From Ryuthela nishihirai (taxonomy: Eukaryota; Arthropoda; Arachnida; Araneae; Heptathelidae): a stretch of 64,000 nt of DNA. Below, piece by piece: positions 22,493-33,523 of the stretch (positions within the stretch are counted from its first letter, which is position 1; each line of letters begins with the position of its first letter). Location: positions 46,966,307-47,030,306 of the forward strand of contig JAWZYU010000020.1 in NCBI GenBank assembly GCA_038380435.1. The letters run 5' to 3'. The notes below the pieces were generated by a model. That model did no database searches. It saw nothing but the letters and a program-made list of their open reading frames with translations, and was not told where the DNA came from. Position numbers and translations under genes: made by a program.

Positions 22493-23765
22493 CCTAGAGA
22501 CATGATGATAATATATGTTGCTATCAAAAACAGGGCTGGGTCTGAGGTTGTATCACGCCCCCTCCTCCCGCCACACTGATCGGGTAAATTTTAAAAATTG
22601 GAACTGTATCGAGAAGAAAATAATGCCAGTTCTGAGACATGAATGAGCTGGACATAATATTGGGAGCAGTTTCATGTTATGTCAATAAAGAGGAAGATTT
22701 AGAGCTCATCCACATAGGACATAAGACTTTTATGAAAAATGTCATAAAGGATTATTTATCAATCAAATCTATCTAAATTTCGATTTTCAATGGTATATTT
22801 TCAGATTTAAGAAGTTATGAAGTACATTTTAAAAGTTATGGATTACATATATTTCGCAAGAATATTAAAAAAAAAGATCACTCGAATGAAGAACCAAAAA
22901 AAAAAAACTATTTGTAGCGAATATTGTTTGGAAAAGAAAAATTGCAACAACGTTCAGGTCCATTACGGTTAAATCCTGTAAAGAGGGCTCCTTGACACAA
23001 TTTATATACCGATTATTTTCAAAAATGCATTTTGTATACTTATTAGCATTTCACTCAAATTTGGATAAGGGATGAGAAAAATCTCCCTCTCCCCAAAAGG
23101 TAGACGGCTCTTACCATATCTCTTCCGTAATTGCCTATCCCCCCCCCCCCCATTCAATATCGTGAAGTGGTTGTCCGCTTAATCTCACGTAATCGATGCC
23201 GCTGTTTTACCGCAACAGCTCGTGGCAACAGCAAAGTCATTCTCGCTGATCGCTTATCCGGCCAACTAATCTTTTCGCGAAGAAATACTGCTAATGGTAA
23301 CTATTTCTGTCATCAGGACGTTACGAGATAGCTACCAATCACGGCAAACTCTTTCCTCAGATCCCTAACTGGCGAGAATGCTGCAGGATCTAAATTGCCT
23401 CTGGTTGCTGTGCGAAACAACACACAAGTCCAATACGGCTTCATTAACAGTAGACACAATATGGCTGAAAGATTACAGAACCGATCTTTAAGTGAGGATT
23501 TCCATTCCTGGGGCGATTAAATACACTTTCTTCCTGGCGGTTTCACGCACTTTCACACTCATACTCTGGTTGCTTGCGTTCCTGGAAAACGTAACGCAAA
23601 GTGGAACGGCGCATTTCGAATTCGTGTTATTTATTATTTGGTAAAAATAAATAAATAAATAATTTGTAACGATGGCGATAGAGAGAAGAAAAATTTGCGC
23701 AAACATAAATATTTCGTGGCAAACCTGACTGCACATCTGAAGCCCTATCATGGAATACTCGATGA
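22493..23765. other. Unique DNA, no gene seen
   Basis: AT-rich, with runs of A and a run of about 12 C near 23141. Short frames at 23131-23331 and 23488-23751 show no recognisable family. Confidence 0.4.
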
Positions 23766-24231
23766 TTTTTCACGGCACACCTGGAACTCTATCTCAACAC
23801 ACCTGAAAGTCTATCTCAACACACCTGAAAGTCCATCGCCGCACATCTGAAAGTGTGCCGCAATAGTGAAACCTGAAAGTGCTCGCTCTATCGCCACCTA
23901 CCTGTACCTCTTCGCGGCACACCTGATCCCCTTTCACGGCACACCAGAACCTCTTTCACGGCACACCTATCGAGATCTATCACGGCATACCTGGAACTCT
24001 ATCGCGGCATACCTGGAACTCTATCGCGGCACACCTGAAAGTGTATCGCAACTCATCTGAAAGTTTATCGCAAAACAACTAAAAATCTATCGCGAAGCAA
24101 CTAAAAATCTACCGCGAAGCAACTAAAAATCTATCGCGAAGCAACTAAAATTCTATCGCGAAGCAACCAAAATTCTATCGCGAAGCAACTAAAAATCTAC
24201 CGCGGCACACCTAAAAGTATGCCGCGAAAAG
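23766..24231. repeat. 22-bp minisatellite, about 20 copies
   Basis: Two sub-families: CACACCTGAAAGTCTATC-type units on the left and AACTAAAAATCTATCGCGAA-type units (24075-24200) on the right, sharing the CTATCGCG core. Unit length is 22 bases, with some interrupted copies. Confidence 0.9.
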
Positions 24232-24288
24232 TGTTACACTTACTAGCATTCTCCCCCCCCCCCCCCGAGAATGCTAGTAAGTGTAACA
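24232..24288. repeat. Perfect 22-bp hairpin with poly-C loop
   Basis: Arms 24232-24253 and 24267-24288 are perfect inverted copies (TGTTACACTTACTAGCATTC plus TC), with a loop of 13 C. It abuts the end of the 22-bp array. Confidence 0.95.
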
Positions 24289-24359
24289 GAGGCAAAAACT
24301 TAAACTTATACATGGGTAAAAAATTAAAACTGCAATAAAAATACAGTCTCTTGGCCTCA

Positions 24360-24545
24360 CCTTCCATTCATCCATGTCTGTAGATAGGTGTGTCTCTCCC
24401 ACACACTGAACATGGCTTGACTTCCTATCCTTCGGAGCTTTCTAACTCAAACGGTATTTCCTTCCTCACCGAGAGCAAGGGCGACGAGAAAACTCAAGGC
24501 ACGCACACTGGGTACTCGAACCACGGAACATCAGGATGTGAGCAT
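24360..24545 (-). mobile_element. tRNA-SINE relic, very diverged
   Basis: GTGTGTCTCTCCCACACACTG, CTTCCTATCCTTCGGAG and TACTCGAACCACGGAACATC keep the order of SINE1 body and B box on the minus strand. The divergence makes this tentative. The rest of 24289-24872 is unique. Confidence 0.5.
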
Positions 24546-24872
24546 GCAAGAAGAGAAATTTAGGTAATTGACATCACAGACAGTCACTGATCTGAACTTC
24601 CCGAGCTTTGCCTAGCAAGCCAAAATTTAAATGGTTTTCCCTTAACAACTTTTAAAATTCCTCCAAGTTAAAACGCTTAGCAAGCAATGCAAAGTCTCGG
24701 ATCCCTTATGAGATTCTACAAAATATTCAAAACAGTTGAAAGCAAAATTAACGAGCTCTTGATTGATTTATATCTTGACTACATAACGACATGGAATCTT
24801 TGGATATCAGGTGGACTAACCTTCACTTTTGTAATCGTTTATATGAGCTTTGAAATGAGCGTTTGTTCCACA

Positions 24873-25260
24873 GGGTTGGGTTGTTTTACCTCTGAGCGGC
24901 ACTTTTTTGCACACCATGGGCTAAATGGCCAGGTCACAAGGACCCCGAAGGGTCAGAGAAGGTTGGGGGAGGAGACCCACTGGAACAGCTGTTGGGAGAC
25001 AGATGGTAGCCTCCCGTCAAGGCCATCCAGCGTGTTCTTTAACATGCACAGAGTATGGCTCTCCCGCACACGGAACCACAGCTTAACGTCCCATCCGATG
25101 GACGGCGGCCTTTCCAAGGCCATCGGTGTCCCCTACTGAACGTGGGCAGGGCGGGTAATTTTTGCGGAGATAAATCTCAACGCTGACCCAGCTGGGACTC
25201 GAACCTGGGAACTACAGATTACGAGCCTGGCGCGCTACCGATTGAGCCATCCCCGCCCCA
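24873..25260 (-). mobile_element. SINE1, full length
   Basis: Complete from tail to head, with a slightly altered A box (GATTGAGCCATCC on this strand). No clear target duplication was seen. Confidence 0.93.
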
Positions 25261-25394
25261 GCTTATTTACTCGTGTTTGTTCTTTTTGCCTACAGCCCAG
25301 CAATGCGCCCTAACGCAGTGCGCCGTTACAACCTACATCGGAAATGATAAAAACATTCAAGGTGACCTCCAACACGCCATCTATCAAATTTAAG

Positions 25395-25780
25395 GATTGG
25401 ATTGTTAACCTCAGAGCGGCACTTTTTTGTACACCATGGGCTAAATGGCCAGGTCACATGGACCCCGAAGGCTCAGAGAAGGTTGAGGGAGGGGACCCAC
25501 TGGAACAGCTGTTGGGAGACAGATGGTAGCCTATCGTCAAGGCCATCCAGCGTGTTCTTTAACGTGCACAGGGTATGGCTCTCCCGCACACGGGGCCACG
25601 GCTTAACGTCCCATTCGACGGACGGCGGCCTTTCCAAGCCCATAGGTGTCCCCTACTGACCGTGGGCAGGGCGGGGAATTTTTGCGGAGATAAATCTCAA
25701 CGCTGACCCAGCTGGGACTCGAACCTGGGAACTACAGATTACGAGCCTGGCGCGCTACCGACTGAGCCACCCCCGCCCCA
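25395..25780 (-). mobile_element. SINE1, full length
   Basis: Complete copy with a diverged tail start (GGATTGGATTGTTAACCTC). Intact A and B boxes. Lies 134 bases from the previous copy in the same orientation. Confidence 0.93.
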
Positions 25781-26438
25781 CAGAAGATTGCCACAAAGTA
25801 ATGGGTGAAGTTGCGAAAGTGGCACATTAAATGCTCTTTAGCGTTGCAAGATATAACAAGTGGCATATTGCCGACAGCGACATCGACCTCTACCGCATCT
25901 TCGATGAATCAGCGGTGGGATGAGAGAGAGCAAATCCACGGAGCAGTGCAAACTCCCGTGTTTGTGGAGGTTTAATTAATCCATGGGTTCACTTCCCCCT
26001 GCGGTACACAAGAAGGGAAATATCTCTGCATCCTGCACGCGCATCCTCAATACACTGAGAAGATTCATAATGAATGGAAGCCGGTCATTTCGGTATTGTC
26101 CCTTGCGCTGCTGGAGCCTAGGCTGCATTATCGCTAAAAGCCTTACTGTGTGTTTGACAAGCATTTAGTGGAACTGATAGAGTATGGCACGAATATATCC
26201 GTTCCGTAGCAAGTATGAGGATCAAAGTAACTTGGATCTTAATATTTTACTCTTTCTGTGAGCGATCCGTTTAACTCAACCCCAAGATTTAGCAATATCC
26301 TTTGGCAATATAATATTACTAGTGGCAGGGATAGTACCAGGGGGAGTCCGGACTCTCAACCCCCCCCTAAAAAACGGGTCAACTTATACGAAATCTCCAT
26401 CTTTTTTACCTGCTTTGAAATCCAAAACAGTGTTCTTG
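25781..26438. other. Unique DNA, no gene seen
   Basis: Overlapping short frames on both strands at 25976-26168 have no recognisable features. Confidence 0.4.
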
Positions 26439-26440
26439 TA

Positions 26441-26909
26441 CAGTCGCTCAAAAAAGTATCCGAACACTACGGTTGATTACAGAATTCAGAAAAAATATCT
26501 GAAAACGATTTTTTTTAGAAATTAGTGATCTGGCAACCTTTTGTGTCACGTGACACGAAGGTTGCCAGATCACTAATTTCTAAAAAAATCGGTGCCAGAT
26601 ATTTTTTCTGAATTCTGTAATCAACCGTAGTGTTCGGATACTTTTTTGAGCGACTGTAGGTGGTCATATTATTTTGATACTAGATCGTGTGGGCTCACTC
26701 ACGGAAATATTGAGCGTGTGCAGTTACCGTTCACAGCAAACTGGAGCGTGTACAGTTGCTGTACACGCTCCAGATATTTTTCCTGAATTCTGTAATCACG
26801 TGATACGAAGGTTGCCAGATCACTAATTTCTAAACAAAATCGTTGCCAGATATTTTATCTGAATTCTGTAATCAACCATGGTGTTCGGATACTTTTTTGA
26901 GCGACTGTT
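26441..26909. mobile_element. Nested foldback element, copy 1
   Basis: Begins CAGTCGCTCAAAAAAGTATC. 26441-26656 is itself a near-perfect foldback of ~105-bp arms (turnaround at TGTCACGTGACA, 26546-26557) flanked by TA at 26439-26440 and 26657-26658. It is followed by a ~130-bp spacer that includes the palindrome GGAGCGTGTACAGTTGCTGT...CTCC (26743-26771), then another right arm ending GAGCGACTG at 26909. TA flanks and the terminal sequence suggest a non-autonomous Tc1/mariner-type element. No coding capacity. Confidence 0.88.
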
Positions 26910-27540
26910 CAATTTTAGCCCCATATTTTATTTCCGACACTAAAAACAGAATTAAAAAAATAAGCTTTAAAAATCTTATTCCATATAGAATATCATCTTT
27001 CAAAACCGTTCCTGTCCAGTGGAATATCTTACTAATTGGAAACCCTACTGAAGACTTTCCCCCAAAAACTGAATTCTCGGAACCTTCAAGCTAAATTCTC
27101 GCCCCCCCCCCTCCTGAAATTAAATCCTAGGTACGTACCTGACTAGTGGATATCGTAACAATAAACCTGATGCATTTGATTCATCTATATGAATACTAGA
27201 ATCATAAAACTTTTGAGCTCCCTTATTGTCTGAGAGTACTTAGTAAAACTGATGGTTGAAACAAATGCACGCTGAATCCTAAATCCTTGAAGATAAAGAA
27301 TGAGGAACATAGAGTTGACATAGAAGTCAATAAATCAACAAATGGTTTTGCGGAAAAAAATTATTTTTGCCGATGGAGTGCACCTCTCTCCACCGATATT
27401 TATACCAAGGGTGTCCCAACAACACAATTAGTACCTAAGGTTAGAACACTGTGCAATGGACATCGATGGAAAGATTGGGTTCGAGTCTAGCTCATCGGCA
27501 TAACTGATTTTTTCTATAAAACTATTTGTTAATTTATTGA
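26910..27540. other. Unique DNA, no gene seen
   Basis: Includes a C-rich run at about 27101. The frame at 27287-27490 has no recognisable domain. Confidence 0.4.
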
Positions 27541-27554
27541 CTTTCAATATTTCT

Positions 27555-27957
27555 TGGGACGGGGGTGGCTCAGTCGGTAGCGCGCCAGGCTCGTAATATG
27601 TAGTTCCCAGGTTCGAGTTCCAGCTGGGTCAGCGTTGAGATTTATCTTCGCAAAATTCCCCGCCCTGCCCACGGTCAATAGAGGACACCGATGGGCTAGG
27701 AAAGGCCGCTGTCCGTCGGATGGGACGTTAAACCGTGTCTCCGTGTGCGGGAGAGTTATACCCTGTGCACGTTAAAGAACACGCTGAATGGCCTCGACGG
27801 GAGGCTACCATCTGTCTCCCAACAGCTGTTCCAGTGGGTCCCCTCCCCCAACCTTCTCTGAGCCTTCGGGGTCCATGTGACCTGACCATTTAGCCAATGA
27901 TGTGCAAAAAAAAAAGTGCCGCTCAGAGGTAAAATAACCCAACCCAACTCAAAAATT
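27555..27957 (+). mobile_element. SINE1, full length
   Basis: Complete copy. Target duplication CTTTCAATATTTCT is exact at 27541-27554 and 27958-27971. The A run in the tail region is expanded to 11. Confidence 0.96.
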
Positions 27958-27971
27958 CTTTCAATATTTCT

Positions 27972-28451
27972 ATTTACAAAAGATTGAAAATAATTATATT
28001 TTTACTAGTACTTATAAAACATAGAAAGAATTTCTCATTTATGCTTTAAAAAGAAAAAAATTACGTTTTTTCAACCCCTCAGCTCCCTCCCCCCCCTGTG
28101 AAAAAAAAGAGCAAATCGTTACGTAATCATCCCACTCTATCATCGTAATTTCAAATTTCTGGCATAATCGTTTGCAACATCAGTTTAAAGTTTTATCTTT
28201 TACGCATTTAGTGCTTTTCAGATATAGAAATTAAAATCTTTCGGATGATTTGAAAATTTTGATTTTAATAGTTCATTAGTTAACTATTAAACTCAAGAAG
28301 AATCTTTCAAATTCGCTTTCTCACCCCCCTGGAGTAAAGGGAACAAATAGTGCTCTCACCATTTTAAGAGAAACTGTTAATAAACATTTTGTCCTTAGAA
28401 TTGTAATTTTTATTTTTAGTCTCATTGCCTTCTTGCAGCACTGTGTATGCT
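27972..28451. other. Unique AT-rich DNA, no gene seen
   Basis: A-rich and T-rich stretches with C runs at 28088 and 28324. No gene. Confidence 0.4.
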
Positions 28452-28463
28452 CTCAAAAAGAAG

Positions 28464-28854
28464 GGGGCATGGGTGGCTCAGTCGGTAGCGCGCCAGGCTC
28501 GTAATCTGTAGTTCCGAGGTTCGAGTCCCAGCTGGGTCAGCGTTGTGATTTATCTCCGCAAAATTCCCCACCCTGCCCACGGTCAGTAGGGGACACCGAT
28601 GGGCTTGGAAAGACCGCCGTCCGTCGGATGGGACGTTAAGCCGTGGCCCCGTGTGCGGGAGAGCCATACCCTGTGCACGTTAAAGAACACACTGGATGGC
28701 CTTGACGGGAGGCTACCATTTGTCTCCCAACAGCTGTTCCAGTGGGTCCCCTCCCCCAACTTTCTCTGAGCCTTCGGGGTCCATGTGACCTGGCCATTTA
28801 GCCCATGGTGTGCAAAAAAATGCCGCTCAGAGGTAAAATAACCCAATAACCTAA
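28464..28854 (+). mobile_element. SINE1, full length
   Basis: Complete copy with head start GGGGCATGGGTGGCTCAG. Exact target duplication CTCAAAAAGAAG at 28452-28463 and 28855-28866. Confidence 0.96.
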
Positions 28855-28984
28855 CTCAAAAAGAAGAGGCTAGATGCCCGAGGAATGGGATGACTGGGGA
28901 ACTGATGATGCATGTCTGCCACGAATGTGCCAAAGAACACTTCATTCAGAGAGTCGCTTTTTAGAAATTTAGAATTCCTCTGAT

Positions 28985-30235
28985 AGAAACTTGGAATGTA
29001 TCTATCAGGAGAGAGTGAAAGAATGGTTAAAAAATAATGCAAAAAGTAGAATGGATGCAATAGTTTAAGAGATGAATGCAAGAATGATCCATTCAAGATG
29101 TTCATAAGATAAAGTGAGAATGATTCATGCAAGTGTTCAAGAGATGATCTAAGAATGATCCGTGATAAAAGGAGAATGCTCCATGCAACTTTTCATGGGG
29201 TAATGCAAGAAGCTCCATGCAACTTTTCATGGGGTAATGCAAGAAGATCCAAGCAAGAGCTGAAGAGATGTGTAACAACTCCTATGGATCATTACTAAGG
29301 AGATGATGTAAGAATGGTGCAAAGAACGAGAATGATCCATGCAACAGTCTAAGAGAATAAGCAAAAATGATCCCATTTTACTTCTCAGGAAATGATTCAA
29401 AGATGATTCAAAGATGATCCAGAGGAGAGTTGAAGAGATGATGTAAGAATGATCCATGCACTTTTTCTTGAGATGATGCTATAATGATGTAAGGATGATG
29501 AAAAAAAATGGAAAATATCGTGCAGCAGTTTAAGATATGATGCAAGAATGATTCAAGAGATGAAGCAAGGAGTTGGGTTGGGTTGTTTTGAGCGGCACTT
29601 TTTTGCACACCATGGGCTAAATGGCCAGGTCACATGGACCCCGAAGGCTCAGAGAAGGTTGGGAGAGGGGACCCACTGGGTTGGGTTGGGTTGTTTTACG
29701 TCTGAGCGGCACTTTTTTGCACACCATGGGCTAAATGGCCAGGTCATATGGACCCCGAAGGCTCAGAGAAGGTTGGGGGAGGGGACCCACAGGAACAGCT
29801 GTTGGGAGACAGATGGTAGCCTCCCGTCAAGGCCATCCAGCGTGTTCTTTAACGTGCACAAGGTATGGCTCTCCCGCACACGGGGCCACGGCTTAACGTC
29901 CCATCCGACGGACGGCGGCCTTTCCAATTGAAGCAAGGATAATCCATGCAAAAAAGAGAATGCTCCATGCAACTTTTCACGAGGTAATGCAAGAGCCGAA
30001 GAGACGATATAAGAACTCTCATCATTACTCAGGAGATGATGCAAGAATGATGAAGAATGATGAAGAAAGGAGAATGATTCATGCAACAGTGTAAGAGATG
30101 ATGCAAGTGCTCAAGAGATGATGTACGAATGATCCATGCAACAGTTCAGGAGATGATGAAGGAAGGATATTAAAATGGTTGCAAAAGAAAGGATTATGAA
30201 AGAATGATATAAGAATGATCCTTGCAAAAAGCGAT
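28985..30235. repeat. Decayed ~35-bp minisatellite
   Basis: Recurrent phrases AGAGATGATGCAAGAATGAT, CCATGCAACAGTTCAAG and GAATGATCCATGCAA over about 900 bases, interrupted by a SINE1 compound at 29572-29928. Unit length varies by eye between about 30 and 45. A more recent 59-bp duplication containing CAACTTTTCATGGGGTAATG is visible at 29188-29246. Confidence 0.75.
29572..29928 (-). mobile_element. SINE1 with duplicated partial tail, 5'-truncated
   Basis: Two tails lie in tandem: a partial one (29572-29679) and a complete one joined to a body that stops at GGCGGCCTTTCCAA, before the head. The junction here falls at GACCCACTGG and not at GTTAAAG. The exact target duplication TGAAGCAAGGA (29561-29571 and 29929-29939) lies outside the compound, so it inserted as one unit. 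Confidence 0.93.
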
Positions 30236-30300
30236 GATAGTCCAATTCAAAGGTGAAATCTTTCAATATCTCTTCGAACATCTTATGTAATGAGATGATT

Positions 30301-30396
30301 ATTCTCCAACCTTCTCTGAGACTTTATGACCCTGCTCTTAAGCCCATAGTGTTGTGCAAAGGAATTGTGTCACTCAGAGGTCATACAACCCAACTG
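30301..30396 (+). mobile_element. SINE1 3' end relic
   Basis: CTCCAACCTTCTCTGAGAC through CACTCAGAGGTCATACAACC, a diverged isolated tail fragment. Confidence 0.8.
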
Positions 30397-30485
30397 CAGT
30401 CGAAACAATAATTTCTTTTGAGAAAGAGTTCCTCTCATTGTCGAATAAATGCGAAAATGTGATGGAGTCCACATTAAAGTGAAGT

Positions 30486-31379
30486 TGGGTTGGGTTGTTT
30501 TACCTCTGAGCGGCACTTTTTTGCACACCATGGGCTAAATGGCCAGGTCACATTGACCCCGAAGGCTCAGAGAAGGTTGAGGGAGGGGACCCATTGGAAC
30601 AGCTGTTGAGAGACAGATGGTAGCCTCCCGTCAAGGCCATCCAGCGTGTTCTTTAACGTTGGGTTGTTTTACCTCTGAGCGGCACTTTTTTGTACACCAT
30701 AGGCTAAATGGCCAGGTCACATTGACCCCGAAGGCTCAGAGAAGGTTGGGTGAGGGGACCCATTGGAACAGCTGTTGGGAGACAGATGGTAGCCTCCCGT
30801 CAAGGCCATCCAGCGTGTTCTTTAACGTTGGGTTGTTTTACCTCTGAGCGGCACTTTTTGCACACCATGGGCTAAATGGCCATGTCACATGGACCCCGAA
30901 GGCTCAGAGAAGGTTGGGGGAGGGGACCCACTGGAACAGCTGTTGGGAGACAGATGGTAGCCTCCCGTCAAGGCCATCCAGCGTGTTCTTTAACGTTGGG
31001 TTGTTTTACCTCTGAGCGACACTTTTTTGTACACCATAGGCTAAATGGCCAGGTCACATTGACCCCGAAGGCTCAGAGAAGGTTGGGGGAGGGGACCCAT
31101 TGGAACAGCTGTTGGGAGACAGATGGTAGCCTCCCGTCAAGGCCATCCAGCGTGTTCTTTAACGTGCACAGGGTATGGCTCTCCCGCACACGGGGCCACG
31201 ACTTAACGTCCCATCCGAAGGACGGCGGCCTTTCCAAGCCCATCGGTGTCCCGTACTGACCGTGGACAGGGCGGGGAATTTTGCGGAGATAAATCTCAAC
31301 GCTGACCCAGCTGGGACTCGAACCTGGGAACTACAGATTACGAGCCTGGCACACTACCGACTGAGCCACCCCTGCCCCC
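30486..31379 (-). mobile_element. SINE1 with four tandem tails
   Basis: Read on the minus strand: one full head-body-tail unit (31379 down to 30997), followed by three extra ~170-bp 3' segments ending at 30829, 30659 and 30486. All three joints are the same: the end CCCAAC is followed directly by GTTAAAGAACACGC. Single-base markers differ between segments (CCATAGG versus CCATGGG). The target duplication TTAAAGTGAAGT lies outside the whole compound (30474-30485 and 31380-31391), so it integrated as one unit or grew in place after integration. Confidence 0.95.
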
Positions 31380-31391
31380 TTAAAGTGAAGT

Positions 31392-32250
31392 GAAATGCGA
31401 AATAAATAATAATAAATAAAAACGAATATCTTCCCTAAAACCCCTGATGATAGCCTGGCTACGAAAACGAAATTGTGTGGGCCACAAAGAGGAAAAAAAA
31501 AGAAAATCAAAAGCGATCAGAAAAGGAGACCTTATCTGCACTCAGCCAATAAAAAATATTCATAAGACGAGAGCTCAGACGAAATGTACCGAATGCAAGA
31601 AACATGGAATGGATTATGGTGCTCAAAAATGTTTGGATAAATCTGATTACGGCAAATACCTGTTCAATAAGATATCACAGCCGATGCGAACAAGGCCAGT
31701 AAATAACAATTTCACTCGGATATATTTCGGCGAATTTGTTTTGGCAAAGAACACGATCAGAAGATCCGAGTTTAACGTGAAAGACGGAATGAAACAAATA
31801 GTTCTGATCCTTTATTTTTGGGTTGGGGAGGTTTAATTTTTGTTCCTTTGTTGTCAGGTTTCATTTATGGGAATTCTGATGGAACTTGAAGCAAAATTGA
31901 AGGAGATAAATGATCTTGTCAGAAACTAAAGCGATTAAGTTCAAATTTCGCATATTTCGTTTCACACTTCAGATTGTTTCGGAACCTGAATATTTTCTAA
32001 ATTTTAGAGTACATTTGAGGTTTGAAAGATTGTATTCCTAATTCAGTTATTAAATTAAAATATTTCTCAATGGCCAGTTTATCCAGAAGTTGTTCACAAG
32101 AGGAAATTTTTTTTTAAAGAATTTCTTTGTGGAGTTAATCTGTTCAGTTTCTGAGAAGCTTAAATCTTACTTCGATAATTCACTTTAACACCTCGATGAT
32201 TAACTTTAACGCTTCTACAATTCTCAGACATAAATTTTGATTTTCGTTTT
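31392..32250. other. Unique DNA with one unrecognised 129-codon frame
   Basis: The longest non-repeat frame here is 31447-31836 on plus. Its product would be lysine-rich with a CTECKKHG-type cysteine pair at about residues 47-50 and a later cysteine. I do not recognise it, and codon use looks like the surrounding AT-rich DNA. No upstream or downstream gene context supports it. Confidence 0.3.
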
Positions 32251-32257
32251 TATATAA

Positions 32258-32463
32258 GTCCGTAGTCGAGTGGTTAGCGCGCTTGACTACTGATCTACGG
32301 GACCTGGGTTCGAGCCCCGGGTAAGGCATGGATGTTCGTTGTTGTTTTCTGCTGAGGTCCTGCCATCCTCTCAGGATCTTCTACTATGGCATATAAACTG
32401 ACAGGCTCCTGTCAGACCTCTGTGGCAAGCAGCTGCTTGAGGGGGTATTTTTTTATTTATAAG
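32258..32463 (+). mobile_element. SINE2, full length
   Basis: Complete tRNA-like head: GTAGTCGAGTGGTTAGCGCG carries the A box and GGGTTCGAGCCCC the B box. Body contains TGCTGAGGTCCTGCCATCC and GACAGGCTCCTGTCAG, ending GCAGCTGCTTGAGGGGGTAT with a T-rich tail. A short flanking match, TATAAG-type, is too weak to call a target duplication. Confidence 0.92.
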
Positions 32464-32674
32464 ATTACGGATGTATTAAGGATAGCGGTTCACCATCCCA
32501 ACTGCATCCCCTCCCCCCCTCCCCAGGCAACGTAAAGAAATTCTTAATTTATACGTATATATATAAGAGATATACAACTTTAGGAAATAAACTAAGTCAA
32601 ATTATTTACGAACAAGTTATTCTGTTCTGCGTATGATGATACGGTTCAGAGCTGTTAAATCCCTGTATTAATTA

Positions 32675-32930
32675 GGGGTGGCTCAGTCGGTAGCGCGCCA
32701 GGCTCGTAATCTAGTTTCCATGTTCGAATCCCAGCTGGAATAGCGTTGAGATTTCTCTGCAAAACTCACTCCATGCCCTTGGTCAGTAGGGGACACCGAT
32801 GGGCTTGATGGCGTCGAAACGCCATCATCCGTTCGATGGGACTTTAAGCCGCGACTCCGTGTGCGGTAGAGCCACACCTTGTGCACGTTAAAGAACATGC
32901 TGGATAGCCATGACGGGAAGCTACCATCTG
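32675..32930 (+). mobile_element. SINE1, older copy, left part
   Basis: Head, B box (TGTTCGAATCC, diverged) and body up to GCTACCATCTG. It is interrupted by a nested reverse-oriented SINE1. The last 102 bases (32829-32930) reappear after the insertion. Confidence 0.93.
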
Positions 32931-33299
32931 TTGGGTTGGGTTGTTTTACCTCTGAGCGGCACTTTTTTGCACACCATGGGCTAAATGGCCAGGTCACATG
33001 GACCCCGAAGGCTCAGAGAAGGTTGGGGGAGGGGACCCACTGGAACAGCTGTTGGGAGACAGATGGTAGCCTCCCGTCAAGGCCATCCAGCCTATTCTTT
33101 AACGTGCAAGGGTATGGCTCTCCCGCACACGGGCCACGGCTTAACGTCCCATCCGAAGGACGGCGGCCTTTCCAAGCCCATCGGTGTCCCCTACTGACCG
33201 TGGGCAAGGCGGGGAATTTTGCGGAGATAAATCTCAACGCTGACCCAGCTGACCAGATTACGAGCCTGGCGCGTTACCGACTGAGCCACCCCCACCCCC
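32931..33299 (-). mobile_element. SINE1 nested in an older SINE1
   Basis: Reverse-oriented copy with CCCAA tail. About 20 bases containing the B box are missing (CCCAGCTG joined to ACCAGATTACG). It is flanked by 102-bp direct copies of the host SINE instead of the usual 9-16 bp. Confidence 0.95.
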
Positions 33300-33523
33300 C
33301 CGTTCGATGGGACTTTAAGACGTGACCCCGTGTGCGGTAGAGCCACACCTTGTGCACGTTAAAGAACATGCTGGATAGCCATAACGGGAGGCTACCATCT
33401 GTCTCTCAAAAGCTGTTCAGTGGGTTCCTCTCCTCCAACCTTATCTGAACCCTCGGGGTCCTGGTGACCGGATCATTTAGCCCATTGTGTGCAAAAAAAG
33501 TGCAGAGATAAAACAACCCAACC
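33300..33523 (+). mobile_element. SINE1, older copy, right part
   Basis: Starts with the second copy of the 102-bp duplicated segment (33300-33401, about five differences from 32829-32930) and continues to the tail AAACAACCCAACC. Confidence 0.93.

Noticed and set aside
31447..31836. 129-codon gene with a cysteine pair
   Set aside because: No recognisable domain, AT-rich codon use like the surroundings and no supporting context; kept only as a note.
32258..32330. Functional tRNA gene in SINE2
   Set aside because: The tRNA-like part is fused to the SINE2 body shared with other copies; no proper acceptor stem was seen.
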